Part shown: in pieces, positions 1 to 9,568 of the stretch
Layout of the letters: each line of letters opens with the position of its first letter
Position numbering within the stretch: position 1 is the first letter of the stretch
DNA from: Nocardioides astragali
GTDB lineage: Bacteria > Actinomycetota > Actinomycetes > Propionibacteriales > Nocardioidaceae
Assembly (NCBI RefSeq): GCF_024436375.1
Contig: NZ_JAFMZM010000002.1
Location: 124,001-188,000, forward strand
Length of the DNA stretch: 64,000 nt
Direction of reading: 5' to 3'
Position numbers and translations under genes: made by a program
The notes under the pieces: model-generated
Told to the model about the DNA's origin: nothing
Databases searched by the model: none
Seen by the model: the letters and a program-made list of their open reading frames with translations, nothing else

Positions 1-709
1 TCGACTGATAGCCGAGCATGAACGTCTGAACTCCGGCCTCGACCGCCCGTTCGAACGGTGGGAAGAACCACGAGCGCAGCTTGCGCCGACTGAGGTCGGC
101 CTCACTGGCATCCCGGCCTCCCTGGGTCTCGGAGTAGCCAGCGAAGTGCTTCGCACAGGCGAGCACGGCAGTCGGGTCACTCAGGCCTTCTCCCTGGTAG
201 CCACGGATCATCGCCGCACCGAGCTCACCGATCAGGAACGGGTCTTCCCCGAAGGTCTCGTTGACGCGGCCCCACCGCAGGTCGCGGGTGATGCAGAGCA
301 CGGGGGACAACGTCCAGTGGACACCGGTGGCGGCGATCTCGACCGCCGCGGCTCGGGCGCCCCGCTGGAGCAGCTCCGGATCCCAGGTGCAGGCCATGCC
401 CAGCTGGGTGGGGAAGATCGTCGCTCCGGGCCAGAACGAGTGGCCATGGATGCAGTCGTCAGCGGTCAGCAGCGGGATCCCCAGCCTGGTGGAACGGGCC
501 AGCTCGATCGCCTCGATCATGCGCGGGGGCGAGGCATGCAGGATCGAGCCCGCGAGCCTGGCCGACACCACGTCGCCGAGGTCCTGGCGGGCGTCCAGCT
601 GCAGCATCTGCCCCACCTTCTCGGGCACGGTCATCCGGGCCAGGAGATCCTCCACCCGCTCCTCGACCGGGCGCTCTGCGTCCAGATAGACCACCGATGC
701 TCGCTCCAC
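1..709 (-). CDS. GH3 beta-glucosidase (partial, N-terminal 236 residues)
   Basis: This is the N-terminal part of a family 3 glycoside hydrolase, which releases terminal beta-glucose or related sugars; the C-terminus, including the catalytic nucleophile, lies beyond the left edge. The reading frame is open from a GTG at 709 to the edge, with a GGAGGGG ribosome binding site just upstream. Visible GH3 features are the EERVEDLLARMTVPEKVGQM opening, the WGRVNETFGEDPFL block near residue 146 and KHFAGY at 187-192. There is no signal peptide, so it is probably cytoplasmic. It is transcribed divergently from the LacI regulator and is likely under the same operator. The family call is firm; the substrate is not known. 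Confidence 0.9.
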   Translation of the reverse strand, partial: MERASVVYLDAERPVEERVEDLLARMTVPEKVGQMLQLDARQDLGDVVSARLAGSILHASPPRMIEAIELARSTRLGIPLLTADDCIHGHSFWPGATIFPTQLGMACTWDPELLQRGARAAAVEIAATGVHWTLSPVLCITRDLRWGRVNETFGEDPFLIGELGAAMIRGYQGEGLSDPTAVLACAKHFAGYSETQGGRDASEADLSRRKLRSWFFPPFERAVEAGVQTFMLGYQS

Positions 710-808
710 TGCCCCTCCATCTGCGCGTAATGCCCAAGACCCTTGATGGGGACGGGGCGTGCCAAGTGCCCTCTTGACGATTGACAATGTGACCTGCTTC
801 ACTCGTGC

Positions 809-828
809 AACCGGTTCCGGAACCGGTT
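809..828. promoter_or_regulatory. Putative LacI-family operator, 20-bp perfect palindrome
   Basis: The 20 bases AACCGGTTCCGGAACCGGTT equal their own reverse complement, with a central CG as is usual for LacI-family operators. The repeat unit continues to 836 (GGTTCCGGAGCC), so overlapping alternative operators are possible. TTGACG (774-779) and TTGACA (781-786) lie just upstream but no clear -10 was found. The site lies between the divergent GH3 and lacI genes, 58 bp before the lacI start, and fits autoregulation plus control of the sugar locus. Confidence 0.75.
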
Positions 829-886
829 CCGGAGCCAAAGTTTACAGGTCTCCGAGCCGAGAGCAACGAGGACAAAGGAGGCGACC

Positions 887-1897
887 ATGTCGACCACCAT
901 CGCCGACGTGGCTTCCCGTGCGGGCGTCAGCAAGACGACCGTGTCGCGAGTCCTCAACAACAAGGGCGAGCTCCACGAGGCGACGATCCGCAAGGTCCGG
1001 CAGGCGATCGCCGACCTCGGCTACGTTCCGAGCGCTGGCGCCGTCGGCCTCGCCCGGGGTAGCACCCAGCTCATCGGAATGCTCGTGCCCTCGCTCACCT
1101 GGCCCTGGATCGGCGCGGTCCTCGAAGGTGCGGTCCAGGTTCTCGAAGGCGAGGGCTTCGGGATGCGACTTCTCACCTTCGACCACGGCGAGGAGGCCCT
1201 TCGCAGGCTGGGGGTGCAGGTGGCGGCCAAGTCGTTCGACGGCCTGCTCGTGATCACGCCCGAGGGCAGCGTGGACTACCTGACCGAGCTTCATGCGGCG
1301 GGTCTTCCCGTGGTCCTGATCGACGACCACGCTCACCGACCGCAGTTCCCCCACGTGGCGACCACCAATCGGGCCGGTGGTGCCGACGCCGCCCGGCACC
1401 TGCTCGAGCTGGGGCGCCGTCGGCCGCTCGTCGTTGCCGGCCCGCTCAACTACGGATGCGTCGAGGAGCGTCTCGCCGGCTTCGAAGAAGTCTGTGCTGA
1501 GGCCGGCGTCACCCTCGGTGCGGACGATGTCGTCATCGGCGGGTTCACCTTCGACGGCGGGCGCGAGCAGGTACGCCGCGTGATAGCGGCCGGGATGCAG
1601 TTCGACTCGGTCTTCGCACACAACGACCAGTCGGCCGCCGGTGCACTCGTGGCTCTCCGAGAGGCCGGTCTGCGCGTTCCCCATGATGTCGCCGTCGTCG
1701 GCTTCGACGACGTCGAGCTCGCTGCGTACACCGATCCGGCGCTGACCACGGTTCATCAACCGTTGCGCGAGATGGGGGAGACGGCAGCAAGCCTGCTCCT
1801 CGAGCACGTCCGCAAATCACCTGAAGCCGAGACCTCGCGCACCCTTGCGACCCGTCTCGTCATCCGCGGCTCCACCCACCGGCCCGACCAGAACTGA
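887..1897 (+). CDS. LacI-family transcriptional regulator
   Basis: This 336-residue protein begins with the LacI helix-turn-helix and hinge (TIADVASRAGVSKTTVSRVL, then a VRQAIADLGYVPS segment). A periplasmic-binding-protein-like sensor domain follows, ending with the typical VPHDVAVVGFDD and LTTVHQPLREMGETAA motifs. The ATG at 887 is preceded by AAAGGAGG. It is divergent from one GH3 gene and immediately upstream of GH30, ABC sugar importer and second GH3 genes, so it is very probably the local repressor responding to a beta-glucoside or oligosaccharide. The palindrome at 809-828 is its likely operator. The inducer cannot be read from the sequence. Confidence 0.93.
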   Translation: MSTTIADVASRAGVSKTTVSRVLNNKGELHEATIRKVRQAIADLGYVPSAGAVGLARGSTQLIGMLVPSLTWPWIGAVLEGAVQVLEGEGFGMRLLTFDHGEEALRRLGVQVAAKSFDGLLVITPEGSVDYLTELHAAGLPVVLIDDHAHRPQFPHVATTNRAGGADAARHLLELGRRRPLVVAGPLNYGCVEERLAGFEEVCAEAGVTLGADDVVIGGFTFDGGREQVRRVIAAGMQFDSVFAHNDQSAAGALVALREAGLRVPHDVAVVGFDDVELAAYTDPALTTVHQPLREMGETAASLLLEHVRKSPEAETSRTLATRLVIRGSTHRPDQN

Positions 1898-2021
1898 CCA
1901 AGCGCAGGTTGCAGCGTCCCGGCGTCCTCGCCCGGGCGCCTTGTTCGACGCGCCTCGGACGCGCCTCCCCACTCGCGTCCCACGGCGAGGGCGTCACCCC
2001 CTACCCCCACGGAGTTCCCTG

Positions 2022-4016
2022 ATGCGTACACCTCACCCTCTCGCCCGCCTGTTGGCCACTGTCACCGTCGGCGGACTGACCGCAGCGATCGCCATGAGCG
2101 CGACCAGTGCCGCCGGCATCGGCGCCGCTGAGGCGGCACCGACCACGGGGACCACCGCCAAGGTCTGGCTGTCGACGCCCGACGGCGCCCACCAGCTCAG
2201 CAGCGCCGGCACGGTCGCCTTCGGCAGCGACGAGCCCACCGTGCCGACCGTCGTCGTGGACCCGACGCGGACCTACCAGACGATGCAGGGGTTCGGCGCC
2301 TCGATCACCGACTCCTCCGCCGCACTGCTCTACAACCTGTCACCGGCAGCGCGTGAGGCCACGATGCGCTCGCTCTTCGATCCCGAGACCGGCAACGGAC
2401 TGAGCTACCTGCGCCAGCCGATCGGCGGCTCGGACTTCGTCGCGACCGCGCACTACACCTACAACGACCTTCCCGCGGGCGGGACCGACTTCGAGCAGCG
2501 CCGCTTCTCGATCGCCCATGACAAGGCTCAGATCCTTCCGCTCCTGCGCCGCGCGAAGGCCCTCAACCCCCGGCTCAAGGTGATGGCGAGCCCGTGGAGC
2601 CCGCCTGCGTGGATGAAGACCAGCGGCTCTCTCGTGGGCGGCCAGCTGATCGACCAGGACCGGATCTACCGCGCCTACGCGCTCTACCTCGTCAGGTTCG
2701 TGCAGTCGTACGCGGCCAACGGGGTGCCCGTCGACGCGCTGGCCGTGCAGAACGAGCCCCAGAACCGCAAGCCTTTCGGGTACCCCGGCACGGACATGCC
2801 GTCCTGGCAGCAGGAGAAGGTGATCGAGAGGCTCGGTCCGATGCTCCGCAAGGCGGGCCTGAGCACGAAGATCCTGGCCTACGACCACAACTGGGCCATG
2901 CACCCCGACGACATCGCCGCGACTCCGCCCGACCAGGCCGGCGACGTGGACCGCTACGTCGAGAACGTGCTCGAATCGCCGGCCGCGCGATGGATCGACG
3001 GAGTGGCCTACCACTGCTACTACGGGGACCCGAGCGCGATGACCCGGCTCCACCGGCAGTTTCCCGATCAGGCCATCTACTTCACCGAGTGCTCCGGGAG
3101 CCAGTCCTCGAACCCGGACAACACCTACTCCGACACCCTCAAGTGGCACTCGCGCAACCTGATCATCGGCTCGACCCGCAACTGGGCCGAGACCGTCATC
3201 AACTGGAACCTCGCCCTCGACCCCTCGGGTGGGCCGCACGTGGGCGGCTGCGACACCTGCACCGGCGTGGTCACGATCGGTAGCGACGGCAGCGTCACCA
3301 ACAACGCCGAGTACTACACCCTCGGCCACCTCGCCCGGTTCGTCGAGCCCGGCGCCGTGCGGATCGCGAGCACGTCCTTCGGCACCACCGGCTGGAACGG
3401 GCAGGTCATGGACGTCGCCTTCCGCAACCCGGACGGCTCGACGGTCCTGGTCGCGCACAACGAGAACGACAACCCGCAGACGTTCGCCGTCCGGCAGGGC
3501 GACCAGTCCTTCACCTACACCCTGCCCGGCGGCGCCCTGGCCACCTTCACCTGGGCGGGCGACCCCGGCGGTTCGCCGGCGCTCAGGCAGGTCGCCCCGG
3601 CCGGCTGGAGCGCCACCGCGGACCCCTCCGGTCCCACGAACCTGTGCTGTTCTGGAGACGTCGCGGCCAACGCCGTCGACGACGACGCCACCACCCGCTT
3701 CAGCACCGGCACCGGCCAGACCCCCGGCCAGTACCTCCAGGTCGACTTCGGCAGGCCCCTGCGGGCCCGACAGGTCGTCTTCGACACCGGCATCGGCCTC
3801 GGCGACCACCCGCGCCGATACACCGTCGCGACCAGCCAGGACGCGACCACGTGGACGACGGTCGTGCCGTCTGCCGCAGGTCATGGTCAGTTCACCACCG
3901 TGGACCTTCCTGGCGCTCCGATCCGCTACGTCCGCATCACCTTGACCGAGGCCGCACCCGACAGCTGGTGGAGCGTCGCCGACGTGCGTGCGTACACCGA
4001 CCGCCACGGCCGCTGA
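2022..4016 (+). CDS. Secreted GH30 glycoside hydrolase with C-terminal F5/8-type (CBM32-like) domain
   Basis: This is a 664-residue exported enzyme of the glucosylceramidase/endo-beta-1,6-glucanase family. The ATG at 2022 gives a signal peptide (Arg and His near the start, then a hydrophobic stretch ending near AAEAAP); a longer in-frame extension back to 1845 has no signal character and was rejected. The GH30 barrel carries the acid/base Glu245 in AVQNEPQ and the nucleophile Glu356 in YFTECSG. A beta-sandwich region follows. The last 130 residues or so are discoidin-like (NAVDDDATTRFSTG, YLQVDFG, RYVRITLTE), which binds carbohydrate. The next genes encode an ABC sugar importer, so the enzyme probably supplies it with released sugar. 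Beta-1,6-glucan is one candidate substrate. Confidence 0.9.
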   Translation: MRTPHPLARLLATVTVGGLTAAIAMSATSAAGIGAAEAAPTTGTTAKVWLSTPDGAHQLSSAGTVAFGSDEPTVPTVVVDPTRTYQTMQGFGASITDSSAALLYNLSPAAREATMRSLFDPETGNGLSYLRQPIGGSDFVATAHYTYNDLPAGGTDFEQRRFSIAHDKAQILPLLRRAKALNPRLKVMASPWSPPAWMKTSGSLVGGQLIDQDRIYRAYALYLVRFVQSYAANGVPVDALAVQNEPQNRKPFGYPGTDMPSWQQEKVIERLGPMLRKAGLSTKILAYDHNWAMHPDDIAATPPDQAGDVDRYVENVLESPAARWIDGVAYHCYYGDPSAMTRLHRQFPDQAIYFTECSGSQSSNPDNTYSDTLKWHSRNLIIGSTRNWAETVINWNLALDPSGGPHVGGCDTCTGVVTIGSDGSVTNNAEYYTLGHLARFVEPGAVRIASTSFGTTGWNGQVMDVAFRNPDGSTVLVAHNENDNPQTFAVRQGDQSFTYTLPGGALATFTWAGDPGGSPALRQVAPAGWSATADPSGPTNLCCSGDVAANAVDDDATTRFSTGTGQTPGQYLQVDFGRPLRARQVVFDTGIGLGDHPRRYTVATSQDATTWTTVVPSAAGHGQFTTVDLPGAPIRYVRITLTEAAPDSWWSVADVRAYTDRHGR

Positions 4017-4055
4017 CCACCCACCCATCACCCCCACCCAACACCTGGAGTCATC

Positions 4056-5273
4056 ATGAAGTTGCTGCACAAGAGCCTCGCCGCGCTGGCGGCCGCCACC
4101 CTGACCCTCACGCTGGCCGCCTGCGGCGGGGGTGGCGAGGCGGCGGACGCGAACACCGTCGAGTTCTGGTACTACCAGCCCACCCCGGAGCAGGCCCAGA
4201 AGGTCCAGGCGCTCGTCGACGAGTTCGAGGATGCCAACTCCGGCATCAGCATCAAGCTCGTCGAGATCCCCAAGGCCGACTACAACACCAAGCTGGCCTC
4301 GGCGATGGCCGGTGACCGCGGACCCGACGCCGGCTACCTCGACCAGCCGCAGATGGCCAGGTTCGCAGACGCTGACCAGATCGTCGAGGTCCCGGCCGGC
4401 ACCATCGACGACGCAGACTTCTACGAAGGCGCCCTTCAGACCAACATGGTCGATGGCAAGCTGTACGGCGTCCCCCTGCAGCAGACCACGGTGGTGCTCT
4501 TCTACAACACCGACCTGGTCTCCACTCCGCCGAAGACCTGGGACGAGCTGGTCGCCGTCTCGGAAGACGTCAACAACGAGAACCCCGACGTTGCTGGTGT
4601 CGCAGTCCCGAAGGGCGACGGCTTCGGCGCCTGGATGTACCCCGGCTTCGTCGCCTCCGCCGGCGGCACCATGCTCGACGAGAAGAACAAGAAGGTGACC
4701 TTCGCCGACGTGCCCGCCGAGGAGGCGCTCGACCTGTGGCACACCCTCCTGGAGTCCTCTCCTCGAGAGATCACCAACTCCGACCTGCCCTTCCAGAAGG
4801 GCCTCGCCGCCATGATGTTCTCTGGCCCGTGGGACATCGTCGGGATTCGCGAGCAGTTCCCCCAGCTGAAGTTCGACGTCGCACTGATGCCGATGAAGGA
4901 GACCGAGGCGAGCACCATCGGCGGCGACAACGGTGTGGTGTTCTCGGGAGCTGACAACGAGGATGCCGCGTTCAAGTGGCTGCAGTTCCTCTCCGACGAG
5001 ACCCACAACGCGGAATTCGCCGACATCACCGGCAACTTCCCCACCAACATCGCCGCGGCGGAGGCATCGACCCTGGCCGACGACCCCCAGATCCAGGTGG
5101 TCCTCCAGCAGCTCGAGACCGCGCATGCTCGGCCAGCGGTGGCCGACTGGATCCAGATCAACGACGAGTACATCGCCCGCGCCATCGAGGCCGCCGTCGA
5201 CGGTGACACCCCCCCGGCCGATGCCCTCGACGAAGCGGCCGAGCGGGCAGCCAAGCTGCTGGGCTGGTCATGA
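4056..5273 (+). CDS. ABC transporter sugar-binding lipoprotein
   Basis: This 405-residue extracellular solute-binding protein belongs to the family 1 group (MalE/UgpB-like). Its signal peptide ends in the lipobox LAAC, so Cys23 should be lipidated and anchor the protein to the outer face of the membrane. The sequence NTVEFWYYQPTPEQAQKVQALV and the later GDNGVVFSG and AFKWLQFLS motifs are typical. It is the first gene of the importer and overlaps the permease gene by 4 nt (ATGA at 5270-5273). Neighbouring GH30 and GH3 genes suggest beta-gluco-oligosaccharides as the ligand; that is inference. Confidence 0.93.
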   Translation: MKLLHKSLAALAAATLTLTLAACGGGGEAADANTVEFWYYQPTPEQAQKVQALVDEFEDANSGISIKLVEIPKADYNTKLASAMAGDRGPDAGYLDQPQMARFADADQIVEVPAGTIDDADFYEGALQTNMVDGKLYGVPLQQTTVVLFYNTDLVSTPPKTWDELVAVSEDVNNENPDVAGVAVPKGDGFGAWMYPGFVASAGGTMLDEKNKKVTFADVPAEEALDLWHTLLESSPREITNSDLPFQKGLAAMMFSGPWDIVGIREQFPQLKFDVALMPMKETEASTIGGDNGVVFSGADNEDAAFKWLQFLSDETHNAEFADITGNFPTNIAAAEASTLADDPQIQVVLQQLETAHARPAVADWIQINDEYIARAIEAAVDGDTPPADALDEAAERAAKLLGWS

Positions 5274-6199
5274 CCACCACCGCCCAGACGCCCGCGTCGG
5301 GCACCTCCCAGGGTGCCCGACGCGAGGGTGACACCCTGACCGCATACCTGTTCGTCGCTCCGGCGATGCTGCACACGCTGATCTTCATGCTGGTGCCGGC
5401 CGGGGCTGCGCTCTACTTCAGCTTCACCGAGTGGGACATGATTTCGCCGGCGCGCTGGGTGGGTCTCGCGAACTACCAGGAGGTCTTGTTCAACGGCGAC
5501 GTCTATCCGGACTTCTGGAAGTCCGTCCAGGTCACCGCGTTGTACGTCGTGCTCTCGGTGCCTGCTTCCCTCCTGACCGGCTTCGTGACGGCCTACCTGA
5601 TCGACACCGTCCGGCGAGGAGAGTCCTTCTACCGGTTGGCCTTCTACCTGCCCGTGGTCACCGCCGAGGCGGCCGTGGGCGCGGTGTGGCTGTGGCTCTA
5701 CGACCCCCAGTTCGGCCTGGTGAATCAGGCCCTCGGCGTCATCGGACTCGAAGGCAAGGACTGGCTCGGCACGCCTTCAACGGTGGTGCCTGCCCTGGCA
5801 CTGATCGCCGCGTGGCAGTCGGGCACCTGCATGCTGATCTTCCTGGCCGGGCTGAAGGGGATCCCGAGCGTCTACTACGAGGCATCCGAGGTGGACGGTG
5901 CCGGGGCTGCGCAGAGACTCTGGCGGATCACGCTGCCGCTGCTGCGGCCCACCACGTTCTTCCTGACGGTCACCGGGTTGATCTCGGCGCTGCAGGTCTT
6001 CGGCCTCGTCTACGTGCTGTTCAGCGGCAGCCCAGGGCCTGAGGGTTCCGGACTGACCTACGTCCTGCACCTCTACCTCGCAGGCTTCCGCAACGGGTCG
6101 ATGGGCGCCGCCAGCGCGATGTCGTTCCTCCTCTTCGTCGCGATCCTGCTGATCACGGCGGTCCAGTTCCGTCTCATGCCCCGCGACTTCGAGGACTGA
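5270..6199 (+). CDS. ABC sugar transporter permease (MalF/UgpA type)
   Basis: This 309-residue integral membrane protein is one half of the transmembrane channel for the preceding binding protein. The cytoplasmic EAA loop reads YEASEVDGAGAAQRLWRITL, where the nucleotide-binding subunit docks. It starts within the stop codon of the binding-protein gene and lies 5 nt before the second permease, so the three are translationally coupled. No ATPase gene is present in the cluster; such importers in Actinobacteria often share a genome-encoded MsiK-type ATPase, which is inferred here. Confidence 0.93.
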   Translation: MTTTAQTPASGTSQGARREGDTLTAYLFVAPAMLHTLIFMLVPAGAALYFSFTEWDMISPARWVGLANYQEVLFNGDVYPDFWKSVQVTALYVVLSVPASLLTGFVTAYLIDTVRRGESFYRLAFYLPVVTAEAAVGAVWLWLYDPQFGLVNQALGVIGLEGKDWLGTPSTVVPALALIAAWQSGTCMLIFLAGLKGIPSVYYEASEVDGAGAAQRLWRITLPLLRPTTFFLTVTGLISALQVFGLVYVLFSGSPGPEGSGLTYVLHLYLAGFRNGSMGAASAMSFLLFVAILLITAVQFRLMPRDFED

Positions 6200-6204
6200 T
6201 CAGC

Positions 6205-7161
6205 ATGCAAAACACCGACACCATCGTTCTGGACGAGCTGCCCACCGCCACCAAGCCACCGACGGGGGCGCGTAGACGGCGTGCCTCACGCAGTGACGCT
6301 CCGCGCAACCGCCGCAACGGCGCGCCGGCCGCCCTGCAAGTGGTGGCCTACGTCGTGCTCACGTTGGGAGCGCTTGCCGCCCTGACGCCGTTCATCTGGA
6401 TGGTCGCCACGTCGTTCAAGGAGCCGCAGGACGTCTTCACCCGCACACCCAGCCTGCTGCCGCTCGACTCGCAGACCGGCGCCTGGGCAGGAACCCTCGA
6501 CAACTTCCGTGAGGTACTGGGGCTCGGCGGGTTCACCACCGCCATGATCAACAGCGTCATTGTGGTCTTCGTCCTCGTGCCCGGGAAGCTGCTGCTCGAC
6601 GCCCTGGCCGCCTACGCGTTCGCACGCATCGAGTTCCCGGGCCGCGACATCCTGTTCATGGTCATCCTCGCCACGATGATGGTGCCCGGCGTCGCGTTGC
6701 TGATCCCCAAGGTGTTCATCACCCAGGAGCTCGGCATGGGCGACAGCCTCAGCGGCATCATCGTGCCCAACCTCATCGCGGCCTTCGACATCTTCTTGCT
6801 GCGCCAGTTCTTCCTGACCATTCCGAAGGAGCTCGAGGAGGCCGCGATGCTTGACGGCGCCTCGCGCATGCGCATCTTCTGGTCGGTCGCCCTGCCGCTG
6901 GCCAAGCCAGCACTCGCGGTGGTCACGATCACCAGCTTCATCTACCACTGGAACGACCTGCTCTGGCCCCTGGTGATCCTGTCCGACCAGGACAAGTACA
7001 CGCTGCCCTTGGCTCTGCAGGCGCTGGTGTCCGGCCGGGTCGCGCAGCCGCACCTGGTGATGGCCGGCGCGGTCGTGGCCGTCATGCCGGTGATCGCGAT
7101 CTTCCTCATCTTCCAGCGCAAGATCCTCGACGGCATCGCCATGACCGGACTGAAGGGCTGA
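6205..7161 (+). CDS. ABC sugar transporter permease (MalG/UgpE type)
   Basis: This 318-residue protein is the second permease of the importer. After a basic cytoplasmic N-terminus (GARRRRASRSDAPRNRRNG) come about six membrane segments. The EAA loop reads LEEAAMLDGASRMRIFWSVA, near residue 212, and the MalG-type C-terminus ends in DGIAMTGLKG. It forms the heterodimeric channel with the 5270-6199 product. The GH3 gene follows after 41 nt, probably in the same transcript. Confidence 0.93.
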   Translation: MQNTDTIVLDELPTATKPPTGARRRRASRSDAPRNRRNGAPAALQVVAYVVLTLGALAALTPFIWMVATSFKEPQDVFTRTPSLLPLDSQTGAWAGTLDNFREVLGLGGFTTAMINSVIVVFVLVPGKLLLDALAAYAFARIEFPGRDILFMVILATMMVPGVALLIPKVFITQELGMGDSLSGIIVPNLIAAFDIFLLRQFFLTIPKELEEAAMLDGASRMRIFWSVALPLAKPALAVVTITSFIYHWNDLLWPLVILSDQDKYTLPLALQALVSGRVAQPHLVMAGAVVAVMPVIAIFLIFQRKILDGIAMTGLKG

Positions 7162-7202
7162 GGACTCGCTCGGTCGTCCCTGCGAACACACGTGACCCCC
7201 AG

Positions 7203-9479
7203 GTGATCACCGACGCCTCTCCGCCGCGCCCGGAGCACCGACCCTGGATGGACTCGTCCCTGACTCCCGAACAGCGGGTGGAGTCCCTCGTCGCGGCGAT
7301 GACCCTCGCGGAGAAGCTCGCCCAGCTCGGCGGCGTCTGGGACCGAGAAGGTGGTACCGGCGGCAACGTGGCACCCATGGAGGACGTCTTCGGCTACAGC
7401 CAGCCGTTCGAGGTCGGAGCCAGGCACGGCATCGGACATCTCACCCGGGTGTTCGGCACTCGACCGGTCACGCCCGAGGAAGGCATGGAGCGACTTGCCG
7501 AGCTGCAGCAGAACCTGAAGGACAGCACTCGCCTCGGCGTGCCCGCCCTCGCGCACGAAGAGTGCCTGACCGGGTTCACGACCCTGGGCGCCACTGTCTT
7601 CCCCACTCCGCTGGCCTGGGCGGCGACGTACGATCCCGGGCTGGTCGAGGAGATGGCGGCGGCGATCGGAACGAGCCTGCGGAGCGTCGGCGTCCACCAG
7701 GGGCTCGCCCCCGTGCTCGATGTGGTGCGTGACCACCGGTGGGGACGGGTCGAGGAGACCATGGGGGAGGACCCCTACCTCGTCGGCACGCTCGGAAGCG
7801 CGTACGTACGCGGGTTGCAGTCGGCGGGGGTGATCGCCACTCTCAAGCACTTCGCTGGCTACTCGGCCTCCCGCAGCGGTCGCAACCATGGCCCGGTGTC
7901 GATGGGCCTGAGTGAGCTTGCCGACGTCGTCCTGCCACCTTTCGAGATGGCCGTGCGCGCCGCTGGCGCCGGGTCGGTCATGAACTCCTACTCGGACGTC
8001 GACGGGGTTCCGTCCGCGGCGGACCCGTGGCTGCTCACCGACGTCCTCCGCAACGACTGGGGCTTCACGGGCACCGTGGTGTCGGACTACTGGTCGGTGA
8101 GCTTCCTGGAGACCATGCACCGCGTCGCCGCCACCCCGGGCGAAGCCGCCGCAGCGGCGCTCGCGGCCGGCATCGACGTCGAGCTGCCCGACACCCGCTG
8201 CTTCGGTGACGAGCTGGCCGGGCTCATCGCCGACGGCCGGGTGGACGAGGACCTGGTGGATCGGGCCGTACGGCGCGTCCTGCACCAGAAGCTGCAGCTC
8301 GGCCTCCTGGACGCCGACTGGTCGCCCCGGCCGCCCACCACGCGGGTCGACCTCGACCCTCCGGACCATCGCGCGCTTGCCCGCAGGATCGCCGAGGCGT
8401 CGGTGGTCCTGCTGGCCAACCCCGAGGGCGCGCTCCCCATTCGGCCGGACCTGCGCAGGATCGCCCTCCTCGGGCCGTGCGCCGACGACCCGAGGGCGTT
8501 CCTCGGCTGCTACTCCTACCCCAACCACGTCCTGCCGGACCATCCAGACCTCGGCCTCGGAGTGCCGGTCCCGTCCGTGCTGGAAGCCCTGCGCTCCGAC
8601 CTTCCCGAGGCCGTGATCAGCCACGTTGGGGGGTGCTCGATCTCGACGGACGATCGGTCCGCGATCCCCAGGGCGGTGGCCGCCGCGGCCGTCGCCGATC
8701 TCGCGATCGTCGTGGTGGGCGATCAGGCAGGACTGTTCGGGCGGGGCACCTCAGGGGAGGGCTGCGACGTCGAGGACCTCCGGCTCCCGGGCGTCCAGGC
8801 GGAGCTCGTCACCGCCGTGCTGGACACCGGAACCCCCACCGTGCTGCTCGTCGTCTCTGGCCGCCCCTACGCACTCGGAGACTTCGCCGACCGTGCGGTC
8901 GCCGTCGTCCAGGCCTTCTTCCCGGGAGAGGAAGGCGGTCCGGCGCTCGCCGGCGTCCTGACCGGACGCACGGTTCCTTCCGGCAAGCTGCCCGTGCAGG
9001 TGCCTGCGCGCGCGGGCGGGCAGCCCCACACCTACCTCCACGCGCTGCTCGGCGAACCCGACCTCGGCGTCAGCTCACTTGACGGCCGGCCGCTCTACCC
9101 GTTCGGCCACGGGCTCTCGTACACGACCTTCGCCTACTCCGACCTCCGGCTGAGCCGGACCCAGGTCGATCCGGACTCGGAGACCGAGATCTCCTGCCTG
9201 GTGCGCAACACCGGGAACTGCGCCGGCACCGAGGTCGCCCAGCTGTACGTCAGCCACCCAGTGGCCCGAGTCGCCCGGCCGGTCCTCCAGCTCGCCGGCT
9301 ACGCCCGGGTCACCCTCGACCCGGGCGAGGGATCACGCGTGGCCTTCCAGCTGCCGGCGCGGCGGACGGCCTACACCGACCGGCACTATCGCAGGCTCGT
9401 CGATCCGGGCGTCGTCACGGTTCTCGTCGGCCCGTCGAGCGCCGACCTCCCGTTGCGCGGCGAGCTCTGCATCCGATGA
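7203..9479 (+). CDS. GH3 beta-glucosidase with fibronectin III-like C-terminal domain
   Basis: This 758-residue family 3 glycoside hydrolase has the (beta/alpha)8 domain with WGRVEETMGEDPYL and KHFAGY, the predicted nucleophile Asp295 in TVVSDYWS, a second alpha/beta domain (VVLLANPEGALPI), and a C-terminal fibronectin III-like domain (GTEVAQLYVSHP, LDPGEG). It has no signal peptide, so it is expected to hydrolyse imported oligosaccharides in the cytoplasm. The start is uncertain: the GTG at 7203 lacks a clear ribosome binding site and an ATG at 7248 is an alternative. Its stop overlaps an in-frame extension of the next ORF, but the next gene has its own better start. Confidence 0.93.
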   Translation: MITDASPPRPEHRPWMDSSLTPEQRVESLVAAMTLAEKLAQLGGVWDREGGTGGNVAPMEDVFGYSQPFEVGARHGIGHLTRVFGTRPVTPEEGMERLAELQQNLKDSTRLGVPALAHEECLTGFTTLGATVFPTPLAWAATYDPGLVEEMAAAIGTSLRSVGVHQGLAPVLDVVRDHRWGRVEETMGEDPYLVGTLGSAYVRGLQSAGVIATLKHFAGYSASRSGRNHGPVSMGLSELADVVLPPFEMAVRAAGAGSVMNSYSDVDGVPSAADPWLLTDVLRNDWGFTGTVVSDYWSVSFLETMHRVAATPGEAAAAALAAGIDVELPDTRCFGDELAGLIADGRVDEDLVDRAVRRVLHQKLQLGLLDADWSPRPPTTRVDLDPPDHRALARRIAEASVVLLANPEGALPIRPDLRRIALLGPCADDPRAFLGCYSYPNHVLPDHPDLGLGVPVPSVLEALRSDLPEAVISHVGGCSISTDDRSAIPRAVAAAAVADLAIVVVGDQAGLFGRGTSGEGCDVEDLRLPGVQAELVTAVLDTGTPTVLLVVSGRPYALGDFADRAVAVVQAFFPGEEGGPALAGVLTGRTVPSGKLPVQVPARAGGQPHTYLHALLGEPDLGVSSLDGRPLYPFGHGLSYTTFAYSDLRLSRTQVDPDSETEISCLVRNTGNCAGTEVAQLYVSHPVARVARPVLQLAGYARVTLDPGEGSRVAFQLPARRTAYTDRHYRRLVDPGVVTVLVGPSSADLPLRGELCIR

Positions 9480-9568
9480 CGCCAGCCCTCCAGACGGGTG
9501 ACCGACGCCAGTCGGCGTGGCGGCTCGCGCCCCGCCGGTCCTATTCTGCGGGGGAGGAGGAACCCGAG

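Noticed and set aside
47..56. CGTTCGAACG inside the GH3 gene as a LexA site
   Set aside because: It lacks the TCGAAC-N4-GTTCGA spacing and lies within a coding region far from a promoter.
2340..5126. A 928-codon open frame on the minus strand
   Set aside because: It lies opposite the GH30 and binding-protein genes, has low-complexity Gly/Val/Arg-rich translation and no family features; it is a high-GC shadow frame.
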